DNA from: Sphingomonas taxi
GTDB taxonomy: Bacteria > Pseudomonadota > Alphaproteobacteria > Sphingomonadales > Sphingomonadaceae
Length of the DNA: 64,000 bases
Assembly (NCBI GenBank): GCA_003243195.1
Contig: QFQI01000005.1
Span: 197,951-261,950 of the forward strand
Direction: 5' to 3'
In this document: one piece after another, positions 1 through 7,996 of the stretch
Layout of the letters: each line of letters opens with the position of its first letter
Numbering within the stretch: position 1 is the first letter of the stretch
Made by a program: the position numbers and the translations under genes
The notes under the pieces: generated by a model
What the model was told of the DNA's origin: nothing
The model's input: only the letters and a program-made list of their open reading frames with translations
Database searches by the model: none

Positions 1-383
1 CGTTGAAATATTACGACGTCATCTACGACCTGATCGACGAGATCCGCGCCGGCATGGCGGGCGAGCTTGGGCCGGAAGCGTTCGAGACGGTCGTGGGTCG
101 CGCGGAGATCCGCGAGGTCTTCTCGGCGGGCAAGCATGGTCGCGCGGCGGGCCTGCTGGTCACCGAGGGCGTCATCCGCAAGGCGCTCAAGGCGCGCATT
201 ACGCGCAACGACGTCATCATCTACAGCGGCGAGATCGCCTCGCTGCGCCGCTTCAAGGACGATGTGGCGGAGGTGCGCGCCGGGCTGGAATGCGGTGTGA
301 CGTTCACGCAGAACTTCACCGACATCAAGGCCGGCGATTATCTCGAGACGTTCGAGGTCGAACTGCGCGAACGCACGCTGTAA
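1..383 (+). CDS. infB: Translation initiation factor IF-2, C-terminal end (partial)
   Basis: The window opens inside this gene; only about the last 126 residues are present and the frame is open to the left edge. The segment matches the C-terminal domains of IF-2 (domain around YDLIDEIRAGMAG, then IRxVF, and the C-terminal GLECGVTF and GDYLETFEV signatures), the part that binds the formyl-methionyl end of initiator tRNA. IF-2 is the GTPase that brings initiator tRNA to the 30S subunit; the GTPase domain lies outside the window. It is followed by a hairpin and then rbfA, the usual infB-rbfA order. Confidence 0.95.
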   Translation, partial: LKYYDVIYDLIDEIRAGMAGELGPEAFETVVGRAEIREVFSAGKHGRAAGLLVTEGVIRKALKARITRNDVIIYSGEIASLRRFKDDVAEVRAGLECGVTFTQNFTDIKAGDYLETFEVELRERTL

Positions 384-392
384 TCCGCTGTC

Positions 393-418
393 GCCCCCCT
401 CCCCGGCGGGAGGGGGGC
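393..418. repeat. Perfect GC-rich hairpin between infB and rbfA
   Basis: An 11-bp perfect inverted repeat (GCCCCCCTCCC at 393-403, GGGAGGGGGGC at 408-418) with a 4-base loop lies just after the infB stop. There is no T-run, so it is not a typical intrinsic terminator. It may moderate read-through or protect RNA ends, or be a REP-like extragenic palindrome. A similar CCCTCCC-arm hairpin occurs at 42288-42314. Confidence 0.6.
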
Positions 419-497
419 GGGACAGGAGCGGTCGCGGACGCCGCCCGCGGCGCAAGGCCGCCCTGCCCACCCTCGTTCCAGAGGGAGAGAGAGCCAC

Positions 498-881
498 ATG
501 ACCGACAAGCCCGAAAAATCCGTCCGTACGCTGCGTGTCGGCGAGCAGGTCCGCCATATCCTGTCGGAAATCCTCGCGCGCGGCGACGTGCACGATGACA
601 CGCTGAACTCGCATCTGGTGAGCGTCACGGAAGTGCGCATGTCACCCGATCTGCGCCACGCGACCGTATTCGTGAAGCCGCTGCTCGGCCGCGACGAGGA
701 AGCGGTGCTGAAGGCGCTGCGCACCAACACCGCCTATCTGCAACGCGAGGTCGCCGCCCGCGTGAAGATGAAGTATGCCGCGAAGCTGAAGTTCCTGGCC
801 GACGAGAGCTTCGACGAGGGTAGCCACATCGACGCGCTGCTGCGCCGTCCGGAAGTGGCGCGCGATCTTGACGGCGAATGA
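498..881 (+). CDS. rbfA: Ribosome-binding factor A
   Basis: A 127-residue protein, the normal size for RbfA, a KH-fold factor that binds the 30S subunit and helps 16S rRNA 5'-end maturation. Visible family features are the N-terminal RVGEQVRHILSEIL helix, the VSVTEVRMSPDLRHATVFV strand region and the AARVKMKYAAKLKFLAD segment near residue 85-100. The start is supported by a purine-rich GAGGGAGAGAGAG stretch just upstream. It lies 114 bp after infB. In many genomes truB follows directly; here a toxin-antitoxin pair, tdk and an M50 protease intervene. Confidence 0.95.
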   Translation: MTDKPEKSVRTLRVGEQVRHILSEILARGDVHDDTLNSHLVSVTEVRMSPDLRHATVFVKPLLGRDEEAVLKALRTNTAYLQREVAARVKMKYAAKLKFLADESFDEGSHIDALLRRPEVARDLDGE

Positions 882-901
882 GGTAGACGCATCTTACCGC
901 G

Positions 902-1186
902 ATGAAGGCGCACACCACCATGTCGGCGAAGGGGCAGGCCGTGATCCCGAAGGACGTGCGCGACGCGATGCACCTGCGCCCCGGGCAGCCACTCGACGTC
1001 CTCTTGTCTGGCGAGGCCATCATCCTGCGTCCGGCGTCGCGCAGGAGCGGGCAGTCCGTCGCGGACGTCACCGAGCGGATCAGGCGGATCGCCGCCGCCT
1101 ACAAGGGATCGGCGGTGTCGGTCGAGGACATGAACGAGACGATCGCCGGCCACCGGGCGAACAGCGGTTCGCGTGGCGCCTGGTGA
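902..1186 (+). CDS. AbrB/MazE-type antitoxin (VapB-like)
   Basis: A 94-residue protein whose N-terminus (MSAKGQAVIPKDVRDAMHLR, then PGQPLDVLL) is the swapped-hairpin AbrB/SpoVT DNA-binding fold used by VapB and MazE antitoxins. The C-terminal half (about residues 45-94) would wrap the toxin. Its stop codon overlaps the GTG start of the downstream PIN toxin (GTGA), which points to translational coupling. It starts 20 bp after rbfA, so it may ride on the ribosome-biogenesis transcript, though antitoxins usually also repress a local promoter. The toxin-antitoxin role is inferred from fold and pairing. Confidence 0.85.
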   Translation: MKAHTTMSAKGQAVIPKDVRDAMHLRPGQPLDVLLSGEAIILRPASRRSGQSVADVTERIRRIAAAYKGSAVSVEDMNETIAGHRANSGSRGAW

Positions 1187-1578
1187 GAGCACTCGACACC
1201 AACCTCGTCATCCGACTGCTGACGGCCGATGATCGCGCGCAACATGCCACGGCGCTGGCCCTTTTGGGTCGGCCGGTATGGCTGCCGATCACCGTTCTGA
1301 TCGAAGCAGGATCGGTGCTGCAATCGCGCTACGGCTTCGATCGCGTGACGCTCACCGCCTTGTTCATGGCCTTGTTCGACTATCCCACGATCAACGTTCA
1401 GGCCGACGAGCACGTACGCTGGGCCTTGAGCCGCTACGCCGTGGCCGGCGACCTTGCCGACCTGCTCCACATCGCGGGCGCCTGCGCCGCCGAGGCCGAC
1501 ACGTTCGCGACCTTCGATCCCGGCATCGCGCGCGCCGCGGGATCCGACACCCCGTTGCGCGTCGAGACGCTGGCCTGA
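1183..1578 (+). CDS. PIN-domain ribonuclease toxin (VapC-like)
   Basis: A 131-residue PIN-domain protein. The GTG start at 1183 is chosen because it overlaps the antitoxin stop by four bases and gives the canonical N-terminus VRALDTNLVIRLL, in which the Asp is the first metal ligand. Further acidic positions are visible in VLIEAGSVL (Glu), DLADLLHIA (Asp) and TFATFDPGIA (Asp), so the four-acid Mg-dependent RNase centre seems intact. VapC toxins cut tRNA or rRNA; the target here is unknown. The stop codon overlaps the tdk start (TGATG), placing toxin and tdk in one translationally coupled run. Confidence 0.85.
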   Translation: MRALDTNLVIRLLTADDRAQHATALALLGRPVWLPITVLIEAGSVLQSRYGFDRVTLTALFMALFDYPTINVQADEHVRWALSRYAVAGDLADLLHIAGACAAEADTFATFDPGIARAAGSDTPLRVETLA

Positions 1579-2174
1579 TGGCGAAGCTCTATTTCTACTA
1601 CGCCAGCATGAACGCCGGCAAGTCGACCAACCTGCTGCAGGCCGACTTCAACTATCGCGAACGCGGCATGGCGACGATGCTGTTCACCGCGGCCGTAGAC
1701 AATCGTTTCGCAGCCGGCACGATCACCTCGCGCATTGGCTTGTCCGCGCCGGCGACGATGTTCGATCCCGCGACCGATCTTGCCGCCTGCGTGCGGGCGC
1801 AGCACGCGCGAACGCCGCTAGCGTGCGTACTGGTCGACGAAGCGCAGTTCCTCACCGCGCGCCAGGTCGATCAGCTCGCACAGCTCGCCGACATCCACGA
1901 CATTCCGGTGCTCGCCTACGGCCTGCGCACCGATTTCCGCGCCGCGCTGTTCGAGGGATCGGCGCGCCTGCTGGCGCTGGCCGACGCGCTGGTGGAGATC
2001 AAGTCGGTGTGCGCATGCGGGCGCAAGGCGACGATGAACCTGCGCGTCGATGCCGGGGGCCGCCCGGTCGCGGAAGGCCGCCAGACCGAGATCGGCGGCA
2101 ACGATCGTTACGTGGCGCTATGCCGTCGGCATTTCGCGGAAGCGCTGCGGGGCGACGCGCACGGGCCGGGTTGA
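1578..2174 (+). CDS. tdk: Thymidine kinase
   Basis: A 198-residue type II thymidine kinase, which phosphorylates thymidine to dTMP in the salvage pathway. The P-loop SMNAGKST lies at residues 10-17, Walker B with the following Gln in VLVDEAQFL, and the C-terminal zinc ribbon is seen as CACGRK and the later LCRRHF. The lid region YGLRTDFRAALFEGS is typical. The ATG shares one base with the toxin stop (TGATG). Thymidine kinase next to a PIN toxin inside the infB-pnp cluster is an unusual setting. Confidence 0.95.
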   Translation: MAKLYFYYASMNAGKSTNLLQADFNYRERGMATMLFTAAVDNRFAAGTITSRIGLSAPATMFDPATDLAACVRAQHARTPLACVLVDEAQFLTARQVDQLAQLADIHDIPVLAYGLRTDFRAALFEGSARLLALADALVEIKSVCACGRKATMNLRVDAGGRPVAEGRQTEIGGNDRYVALCRRHFAEALRGDAHGPG

Positions 2175-2267
2175 ACCGCCAGCGCCGGTCCTGACGCATC
2201 GGCCATCCGAGCACCGCAGGCGGCGTTCATCTAGCCATCCCCCCGCCCCCGCCCTATCTGCGCGGGC

Positions 2268-2960
2268 ATGAACCCCAACGGCATCATCTGGTCGGCGGCG
2301 ATTTGGATCATCCCGCTGGTGATCGCGATCGTCTTTCACGAAGTCAGCCACGGCCTCGCGGCGCGCGCGCTCGGCGATCCGACCGCGCAGGAGCAGCGGC
2401 GCCTGTCGCTCAATCCGCTGCGCCACGTCGACCCGATCGGCACCGTCGTCCTGCCGCTGCTGCTCGCCATCGCCAAGGCGCCGGTGTTCGGCTGGGCGAA
2501 GCCGGTGCCGGTCGACGCGCGTCGCCTGCCCCATCCGCGCCGCGACATGATGCTGGTCGCGCTGGCCGGGCCGGGATCGAACCTGATCCTCGCATTGTTC
2601 GGCGCGGTGCTGCTGGGGCTGTTCACGCGTGACATCTACGGCGTGCCGCCCGGCAGCCTGACCGCCTTCGCCGCCGCCAACCTGCTCAACTTCGTCATCA
2701 TCAACGTCTTTCTGGCGATCTTCAACCTGATCCCGCTGCCGCCCTTCGATGGCGGCCATGTCGTCGCCGGATTGCTGCCCGAGCGGCTGGCGCAGCGCTG
2801 GGACGGCCTCGCGCGGTTCGGCTTCCCGCTGCTGATCGTGCTGCTGCTGGTGCTGCCGTCGCTGGTGCCGGGGGCGAACATCGTCCAGCGGCTCGTCGCG
2901 CCGCCGGCACAGGCGCTGGCGCAATGGTATCTGTCGCTCGCCGGCGCGATCGGTGGCTGA
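2268..2960 (+). CDS. Site-2 protease family (M50) membrane metalloprotease
   Basis: A 230-residue multi-spanning membrane protein. The zinc motif HEVSH is at residues 24-28 within the first membrane segment, and the third ligand is in NLIPLPPFDGGH near residue 160. Hydrophobic stretches around residues 8-25, 90-115, 130-155 and 180-200 suggest 4-6 membrane helices. There is no PDZ domain, so it is the short M50 type and not RseP. Substrate is unknown. Its end overlaps the start of truB by 8 bp, so the two are probably co-transcribed. Confidence 0.85.
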   Translation: MNPNGIIWSAAIWIIPLVIAIVFHEVSHGLAARALGDPTAQEQRRLSLNPLRHVDPIGTVVLPLLLAIAKAPVFGWAKPVPVDARRLPHPRRDMMLVALAGPGSNLILALFGAVLLGLFTRDIYGVPPGSLTAFAAANLLNFVIINVFLAIFNLIPLPPFDGGHVVAGLLPERLAQRWDGLARFGFPLLIVLLLVLPSLVPGANIVQRLVAPPAQALAQWYLSLAGAIGG

Positions 2961-3870
2961 GGTGCACGGCTGGCTGATCCTCGACAAGCCGCTCGAACTC
3001 GGCTCGACCCAGGGCGTTTCGGCGGTGAAGCGCGCGCTTCGTACCGGCGGCTATGGCAAGAGCAAGGTCGGGCACGGCGGCACGCTCGACCCGCTGGCCA
3101 CGGGCGTGCTGCCGATCGCGATCGGCGAGGCGACCAAGCTGGCGGGACGGATGCTCGACGGCGACAAGGTCTATGATTTCACGATCCGCTTCGGCGAGCA
3201 GACCGACACGCTCGATCGCGAAGGCGCGGTGATCGCGACCAGCGACGTACGGCCGACCCGCGCGCTGCTGGAAGCGGTGCTGCCACGCTTCACCGGACGA
3301 ATCGCGCAGGTGCCGCCGGCCTATTCGGCGCTGAAGGTCGATGGCCAACGCGCCTATGACCTGGCGCGTGCCGGGCAGGAGGTGGCACTGGCGACGCGCG
3401 ACGTGACGATCCATGCGCTTGCCCTCGCCGCGCCGGCGGGGGAAGGGCCGGCGGGGGAAGGCGCGCTTGCCGAGGCCACGCTCACCGCGCACGTCAGCAA
3501 GGGCACCTATATCCGCAGCCTGGCGCGCGACATCGCGCTGGCGCTGGACACGGTCGGGCACGTCACCTATCTACGCCGTACGAAGGCCGGGCCGTTCGAC
3601 CTGTCCCACGCGATTACGCTGGACAAACTGGACGAACTCGCTAAGGCGCGCGGTCTTGAACAATCTCTCCTGCCATTGGGTGCAGGGCTGGACGACATCC
3701 CGGCTCTCGCGCTCGACCCCGACCAGGCAGGGGCGCTCCGTCAGGGGCGCGTTCTGGCCGGGATCGCCGCCGATGACGGCTCATCTCTCGCCATGCTGGA
3801 CGGCATACCCGTCGCGCTGGTCGAGGTGGACAGCGGCTTCGTCCGCGTCGTGCGCGGCTTCAACCTGTAA
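2953..3870 (+). CDS. truB: tRNA pseudouridine(55) synthase
   Basis: A 305-residue TruB, which makes pseudouridine 55 in the T-loop of tRNAs. The GTG start at 2953 overlaps the upstream stop and gives the expected N-terminus GWLILDKP. The catalytic Asp is D46 in GHGGTLDPLATGVLPI; YSALKVDGQRAYDLAR and KGTYIRSLARDIA are further family motifs. The loop near residue 160 carries a tandem duplication PAGEGPAGEG encoded by two 15-bp units at 3433-3462. It is followed after 18 bp by rpsO. Confidence 0.95.
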   Translation: MAEVHGWLILDKPLELGSTQGVSAVKRALRTGGYGKSKVGHGGTLDPLATGVLPIAIGEATKLAGRMLDGDKVYDFTIRFGEQTDTLDREGAVIATSDVRPTRALLEAVLPRFTGRIAQVPPAYSALKVDGQRAYDLARAGQEVALATRDVTIHALALAAPAGEGPAGEGALAEATLTAHVSKGTYIRSLARDIALALDTVGHVTYLRRTKAGPFDLSHAITLDKLDELAKARGLEQSLLPLGAGLDDIPALALDPDQAGALRQGRVLAGIAADDGSSLAMLDGIPVALVEVDSGFVRVVRGFNL

Positions 3871-3888
3871 GATGTCGAAGGAAGTATA

Positions 3889-4158
3889 ATGACGATCACC
3901 GCAGAACGCCGTCAGGAAGTCATCAAGGACCACGCCCGCGCAGAGGGCGACACGGGTTCGCCCGAGGTGCAGGTCGCGATCCTGACGGAGCGGATCAAGA
4001 ATTTGACCGAGCATTTCAAGGGTCACGCCAAGGACAACCATTCCCGGCGCGGCCTGCTGATGATGGTCAACAAGCGGCGCTCGCTGCTCGACTATCTCCG
4101 CAAGAAGGACGGTGACCGCTACGTCGCGCTCATCGCCAAGCTCGGCCTCCGCAAGTGA
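3889..4158 (+). CDS. rpsO: 30S ribosomal protein S15
   Basis: An 89-residue S15, the primary 16S rRNA-binding protein of the central domain. Conserved helices are seen in GDTGSPEVQVAILTERI, HSRRGLLMMVNKRRSLLDYL and YVALIAKLGLRK. The start follows a GAAGGAAG ribosome-binding site. A strong terminator-like hairpin follows at once. In many bacteria rpsO leaders are autoregulated by S15; I did not identify such a fold here with confidence. Confidence 0.97.
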   Translation: MTITAERRQEVIKDHARAEGDTGSPEVQVAILTERIKNLTEHFKGHAKDNHSRRGLLMMVNKRRSLLDYLRKKDGDRYVALIAKLGLRK

Positions 4159-4160
4159 CA

Positions 4161-4190
4161 TAAAGGCGCCGCAAGGCGCCTTTATTTCAT
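4161..4190 (+). terminator. Intrinsic terminator after rpsO
   Basis: A perfect 10-bp stem (TAAAGGCGCC at 4161-4170 with GGCGCCTTTA at 4175-4184) and a GCAA tetraloop, starting 2 bp after the rpsO stop and followed by TTTCAT. Because the outer stem is A-rich on one side and T-rich on the other it may work in both directions. Some read-through into pnp is likely, as rpsO-pnp are often co-transcribed. Confidence 0.8.
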
Positions 4191-4262
4191 CCCGGACATC
4201 GATTCCGGGATCCAGCACGTACGAGCGCGCAGGCGTTCATCCGGCCCGCTGGAGCCGGGATG
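4188..4262. repeat. REP-like extragenic palindrome between rpsO and pnp
   Basis: Nested inverted repeats: CATCCCGG at 4188-4195 pairs with CCGGGATG at 4255-4262, and TCCAGC at 4211-4216 pairs with GCTGGA at 4248-4253. The left arm is itself a small palindrome (CCCGG...CCGGG). The form resembles extragenic palindromes common in sphingomonad genomes, but no second full copy was found in this window. Confidence 0.5.
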
Positions 4263-4352
4263 GAGGAAGGACAATAAGGTCCGACCTCCGAGCCGCTCAT
4301 GGCTCACTCGCAGGCCCCCCGCGCATCGGGTGCGGGGAGTGAAGGAAACGAT

Positions 4353-6683
4353 ATGTTCGATACCAAGAAGGTGGAAATCCAGTGGGGCGGCAAGACGCTG
4401 ACCCTGGAAACGGGCCGCGTCGCCCGCCAGGCCGACGGCGCGGTGCTCGCGACGCTCGGCGAAACGGTGGTGCTGTGCGCGGTGACCGCCGCCAAGACCG
4501 TGAAGGAAGGGCAGGATTTCTTTCCGCTGACCGTCCACTATCAGGAGAAGTTCTCGGCCAGCGGCCGTATCCCCGGCGGCTTCTTCAAGCGCGAGCGTGG
4601 CGCAACCGAGCGTGAGACGCTGGTCAGCCGCCTGATCGACCGCCCGATCCGCCCGCTGTTCCCCGAGGGCTTCTACAACGAGATCAACTGCATCGCGCAG
4701 GTGCTGTCGTATGACGGCGAGAATGAGCCGGACATCGTCGCGATGGTCGCGGCCTCCGCGGCGCTGACGATCTCGGGCGTGCCGTTCATGGGCCCGATCG
4801 GCTGCGCGCGCGTCGGCTACAAGGACGGCGAGTATCAGCTCAACCCGACCGATGCCGAGGTGCTGGAAGGCGAACTGGACCTGGTCGTCGCCGCCACGCA
4901 CGACGCGGTGATGATGGTCGAGTCCGAGGCGAAGGAACTGTCCGAGGACGTGATGCTGGGCGCGGTGATGTTCGCGCACAAGGCGTCGCAGCAGGTCATC
5001 GAGGCGATCATCGACCTGGCCGAGCAGTCCGCGAAGGATCCGTGGGAACTGGCCCCCGTCGAGGACAAGTCGGCCAAAATGGCCAAGCTGAAGAAGGCGA
5101 TCGGCAAGGACCTGGAGGCGGCCTACAAGCTGACCGACAAGCAGGCCCGCCAGACCGCCGTCAACGCCGCGCGCACCAAGGCGCGCGAGGCGTTCGCGTC
5201 GCTGAAGGACAGCGACCCGGCCGAATATCTCGGCACGCTGAAGCTGGTGAAGAAGCTGGAAGCGGATATCGTGCGCGGCGCGATCCTGAAGACCGGCCGC
5301 CGTATCGACGGCCGCGACACCACGACGGTCCGTCCGATCGCGTCGGAGGTCCACTTCCTGCCGCGCGCGCACGGCTCGGCGCTGTTCACGCGCGGCGAGA
5401 CGCAGACGATCGCCACCACGACGCTGGGCACCCGCGATGCGGAGCAGATGATCGACGGCCTCAACGGCCTGTCGTACCAGCATTTCATGCTGCACTATAA
5501 CTTCCCGCCCTATTCGGTCGGCGAAGTCGGCCGCTTCGGCGCGCCGGGCCGCCGCGAGGTCGGGCACGGCAAGCTGGCGTGGCGCGCGTTGCACCCGGTG
5601 CTGCCGTCGAAGGAGGAGTTCCCCTACACGATCCGCGTCACCAGCGACATCACGGAGAGCAACGGCTCCTCGTCGATGGCGACGGTGTGCGGCGGCTCGC
5701 TGTCGATGATGGACGCGGGCGTGCCGCTGAAGCGCCCCGTTTCCGGCATCGCGATGGGCCTGATCCTGGAGGGCAAGAACTTCGCGGTCCTGTCCGACAT
5801 CCTGGGCGACGAGGATCACCTCGGCGACATGGACTTCAAGGTGGCCGGCACCAGCGAGGGCATCACCGCGCTGCAGATGGACATCAAGATCTCCGGCATC
5901 ACCGAGGAGATCATGAAGGTCGCGCTGGCACAGGCGCATGAGGGCCGCGCGCATATCCTGGCCGAGATGGCCAAGGCGCTGGGCGAGACCCGCAACGAGC
6001 TGTCGGCGCATGCGCCGCGCATCGAGACCTTCACGATCGACAAGTCGAAGATCCGCGAAGTGATCGGTACGGGCGGCAAGGTGATCCGCGAGATCGTCGC
6101 CACCACCGGCGCCAAGGTCGACATCGACGACGAGGGCGTCATCAAGGTGTCGTCGTCGGATCACGCACAGATCGACGCCGCGATCAAGTGGATCAAGGGG
6201 CTGGTCGAGGAAGCCGAGGTCGGCAAGATCTACGACGGCAAGGTCGTCAACATCGTCGATTTCGGTGCGTTCGTGAACTTCATGGGTGGCAAGGACGGCC
6301 TCGTCCACGTCAGCGAGATGAAGAACGAGCGCGTCGAGAAGCCGGGCGACGTCGTGTCCGAGGGGCAGGCCGTGAAGGTCAAGGTCCTGGAGATCGACCC
6401 GCGCGGCAAGGTGCGCCTGTCGATGCGTGTCGTCGATCAGGAAACCGGCGCCGAGCTGGAGGATACCCGTCCGGCACGCGAGCCGCGAAGCGATCGCGGC
6501 GAGCGCGGCGACCGAGGTCCGCGTCGTGACGGCGGCGGTCGCGGTGGCGAGCGGGGCGGTGACCGGGGCGGCGATCGTGGCCCGCGCCGCGAGGGTCGCG
6601 GTCCGCGTCGCGAGGGCGGCGCCAAGGACGACGGCGACGCTCCGGCCTTCGCGCCCGCGTTCCTGACCAACGATCGCGACTGA
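4353..6683 (+). CDS. pnp: Polyribonucleotide nucleotidyltransferase (PNPase)
   Basis: A 776-residue PNPase, the phosphorolytic 3'-5' exoribonuclease of RNA decay. The ATG at 4353 is chosen over an in-frame ATG 54 bp upstream because GAAGGAAAC precedes it and it gives the standard start MFDTKKVEIQWGG. Order: two RNase PH cores (about 1-210 and 310-545; SGRIPGGFFKRERG and TSDITESNGSSSMATVCGGS are visible), a KH domain (IREVIGTGGKVIREI) and an S1 domain (GKIYDGKVVNIVDFGAFV). The last 70 or so residues form an Arg/Gly/Asp-rich tail with RGG and RGD repeats, likely RNA-binding or disordered. It is followed by an intrinsic terminator. Confidence 0.97.
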   Translation: MFDTKKVEIQWGGKTLTLETGRVARQADGAVLATLGETVVLCAVTAAKTVKEGQDFFPLTVHYQEKFSASGRIPGGFFKRERGATERETLVSRLIDRPIRPLFPEGFYNEINCIAQVLSYDGENEPDIVAMVAASAALTISGVPFMGPIGCARVGYKDGEYQLNPTDAEVLEGELDLVVAATHDAVMMVESEAKELSEDVMLGAVMFAHKASQQVIEAIIDLAEQSAKDPWELAPVEDKSAKMAKLKKAIGKDLEAAYKLTDKQARQTAVNAARTKAREAFASLKDSDPAEYLGTLKLVKKLEADIVRGAILKTGRRIDGRDTTTVRPIASEVHFLPRAHGSALFTRGETQTIATTTLGTRDAEQMIDGLNGLSYQHFMLHYNFPPYSVGEVGRFGAPGRREVGHGKLAWRALHPVLPSKEEFPYTIRVTSDITESNGSSSMATVCGGSLSMMDAGVPLKRPVSGIAMGLILEGKNFAVLSDILGDEDHLGDMDFKVAGTSEGITALQMDIKISGITEEIMKVALAQAHEGRAHILAEMAKALGETRNELSAHAPRIETFTIDKSKIREVIGTGGKVIREIVATTGAKVDIDDEGVIKVSSSDHAQIDAAIKWIKGLVEEAEVGKIYDGKVVNIVDFGAFVNFMGGKDGLVHVSEMKNERVEKPGDVVSEGQAVKVKVLEIDPRGKVRLSMRVVDQETGAELEDTRPAREPRSDRGERGDRGPRRDGGGRGGERGGDRGGDRGPRREGRGPRREGGAKDDGDAPAFAPAFLTNDRD

Positions 6684-6703
6684 TCCACGCGACCGCGCCA
6701 ACG

Positions 6704-6735
6704 AAGAGCCCCGGCAGCGATGCCGGGGCTTTTTC
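6704..6735 (+). terminator. Intrinsic terminator after pnp
   Basis: A 10-bp perfect stem (AGCCCCGGCA at 6707-6716, TGCCGGGGCT at 6721-6730) closes on a GCGA tetraloop and runs into a T-tract. It lies 20 bp after the pnp stop and closes the infB-pnp transcription unit. Confidence 0.92.
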
Positions 6736-6802
6736 GTTCGGGGTGTCGTCAGCCGGTCGTTCGCCACGGCACCCCGGGTGCCCGCGCCGCGTTGAGCGCG
6801 AC

Positions 6803-7969
6803 ATGACCACCGCCCCCGACCGCCCGCTACGCCTCGGCTTCCCCGTGAAGGTCATGGGAAAACCCGGTTTCAGGAGCAACGACACGCGTCGCTGGCAGGC
6901 CAACCCGCATCTCAAATGCTCGCTGGAGCATGTCGACGCGATCCTCGACTATCTCGCCGCGCAGAAGCTCGACATGTACCGGCTATCGTCCGACCTCGCG
7001 CCTTATGCCACACACCCGGACCTGCCGCAGTTCCACGACCAGGTCGCCGAAAGCGACGCGGAACTGGCGGCGTTCGGCGCGAAGGCGCGCGCGCTCGACA
7101 TGCGGCTGTCGTTCCACCCGTCGCAATATGTGCTGCTCAACAGCCCGGACGTGAAGCTGACCGCCAAGTCGATCTGGGATCTGGCATCGCAGGCGGAGAT
7201 GCTCGACCGCATGGGGCTGGACGACGAGGCGGTGATGGTCACCCATGTCGGCGGCGTCTACGACGATCACGACGCCAGCCGCGCGCGCTGGATCGCGGGG
7301 TGGGAGAAATGCCCCGACCACGTCCGCCGCCGGCTGGTGCTGGAGAATGACGACCTGCGCTTCTCCGCCGCCGACGCGCTGTGGATCCACGAGCGGACGG
7401 GGGTTCGGCTGATCTTCGACTATCAGCATTTCTGGTGCCTCAACCCGGAGCGGCTGGACATGCGCGACACGCTGGAGCGCTTTCTCGCGACCTGGCCGGC
7501 CGGGGTGCGCCCGAAGATCCACTTCTCGTCGCCGCGCACCGAAATGCGCGAGATCAAGCAGAAGATCACCGCCCGGCAGCGCGCCGCCGGTACGACGGTG
7601 AGGAAGGGCGAACTGGTCAAGGCGCCGGTCGCGGCTACGGCGCGGGTCAAGACCGTGCTGCGCCCGCCGGTGTGGACCGGCCATTCCGACTTCACCAACC
7701 CGTTCGAATTCGCGACCTTCATGCGCATGGCGGAAGGGCTGGCGTTCGACGTGATGATGGAGGGCAAGTCGAAGGACGTCAGCCTGCTGAAGCTGCGCCC
7801 GGACCTGCTGCGCTACGCCCCCGATATCGCGGCGCGCTTCGGCATCACCGGCGACGATGCGGCGGCGCTGGCGCGTGACGAGGCGACGCCGGACGATGGC
7901 GGCGCCGACGCCGACCATGAACCGGATGTGGATGAGGGAGCAGCCGCAGTGGAGGAGGCACCGGCGTGA
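6803..7969 (+). CDS. uvsE: UV DNA damage endonuclease (UvdE/UvsE family)
   Basis: A 388-residue TIM-barrel endonuclease that nicks 5' of UV photoproducts, an alternative to UvrABC excision. Family landmarks are LGFPVKV near the N-terminus, MYRLSSDLAPYATHP, LSFHPSQYVLLNSP, MVTHVGGVYDDHDASRARW, LVLENDD, IFDYQHFWCLNP and DVMMEGKSKD, which supply the His, Glu and Asp metal ligands. The ATG at 6803 gives the normal N-terminus; a longer form from 6743 is less likely. The last 40 residues are acidic and probably disordered. uvrA in this window carries an SOS box; I saw none here. Confidence 0.9.
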   Translation: MTTAPDRPLRLGFPVKVMGKPGFRSNDTRRWQANPHLKCSLEHVDAILDYLAAQKLDMYRLSSDLAPYATHPDLPQFHDQVAESDAELAAFGAKARALDMRLSFHPSQYVLLNSPDVKLTAKSIWDLASQAEMLDRMGLDDEAVMVTHVGGVYDDHDASRARWIAGWEKCPDHVRRRLVLENDDLRFSAADALWIHERTGVRLIFDYQHFWCLNPERLDMRDTLERFLATWPAGVRPKIHFSSPRTEMREIKQKITARQRAAGTTVRKGELVKAPVAATARVKTVLRPPVWTGHSDFTNPFEFATFMRMAEGLAFDVMMEGKSKDVSLLKLRPDLLRYAPDIAARFGITGDDAAALARDEATPDDGGADADHEPDVDEGAAAVEEAPA

Positions 7970-7996
7970 GGGCCGGTCCGTGCAGGCGCCCGCCCT

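Noticed and set aside
4182..6767. Very long open frame on the minus strand opposite pnp
   Set aside because: It is a GC-rich antisense shadow: composition is His/Arg/Asp/Leu-heavy with no domain, while the plus strand encodes a textbook PNPase.
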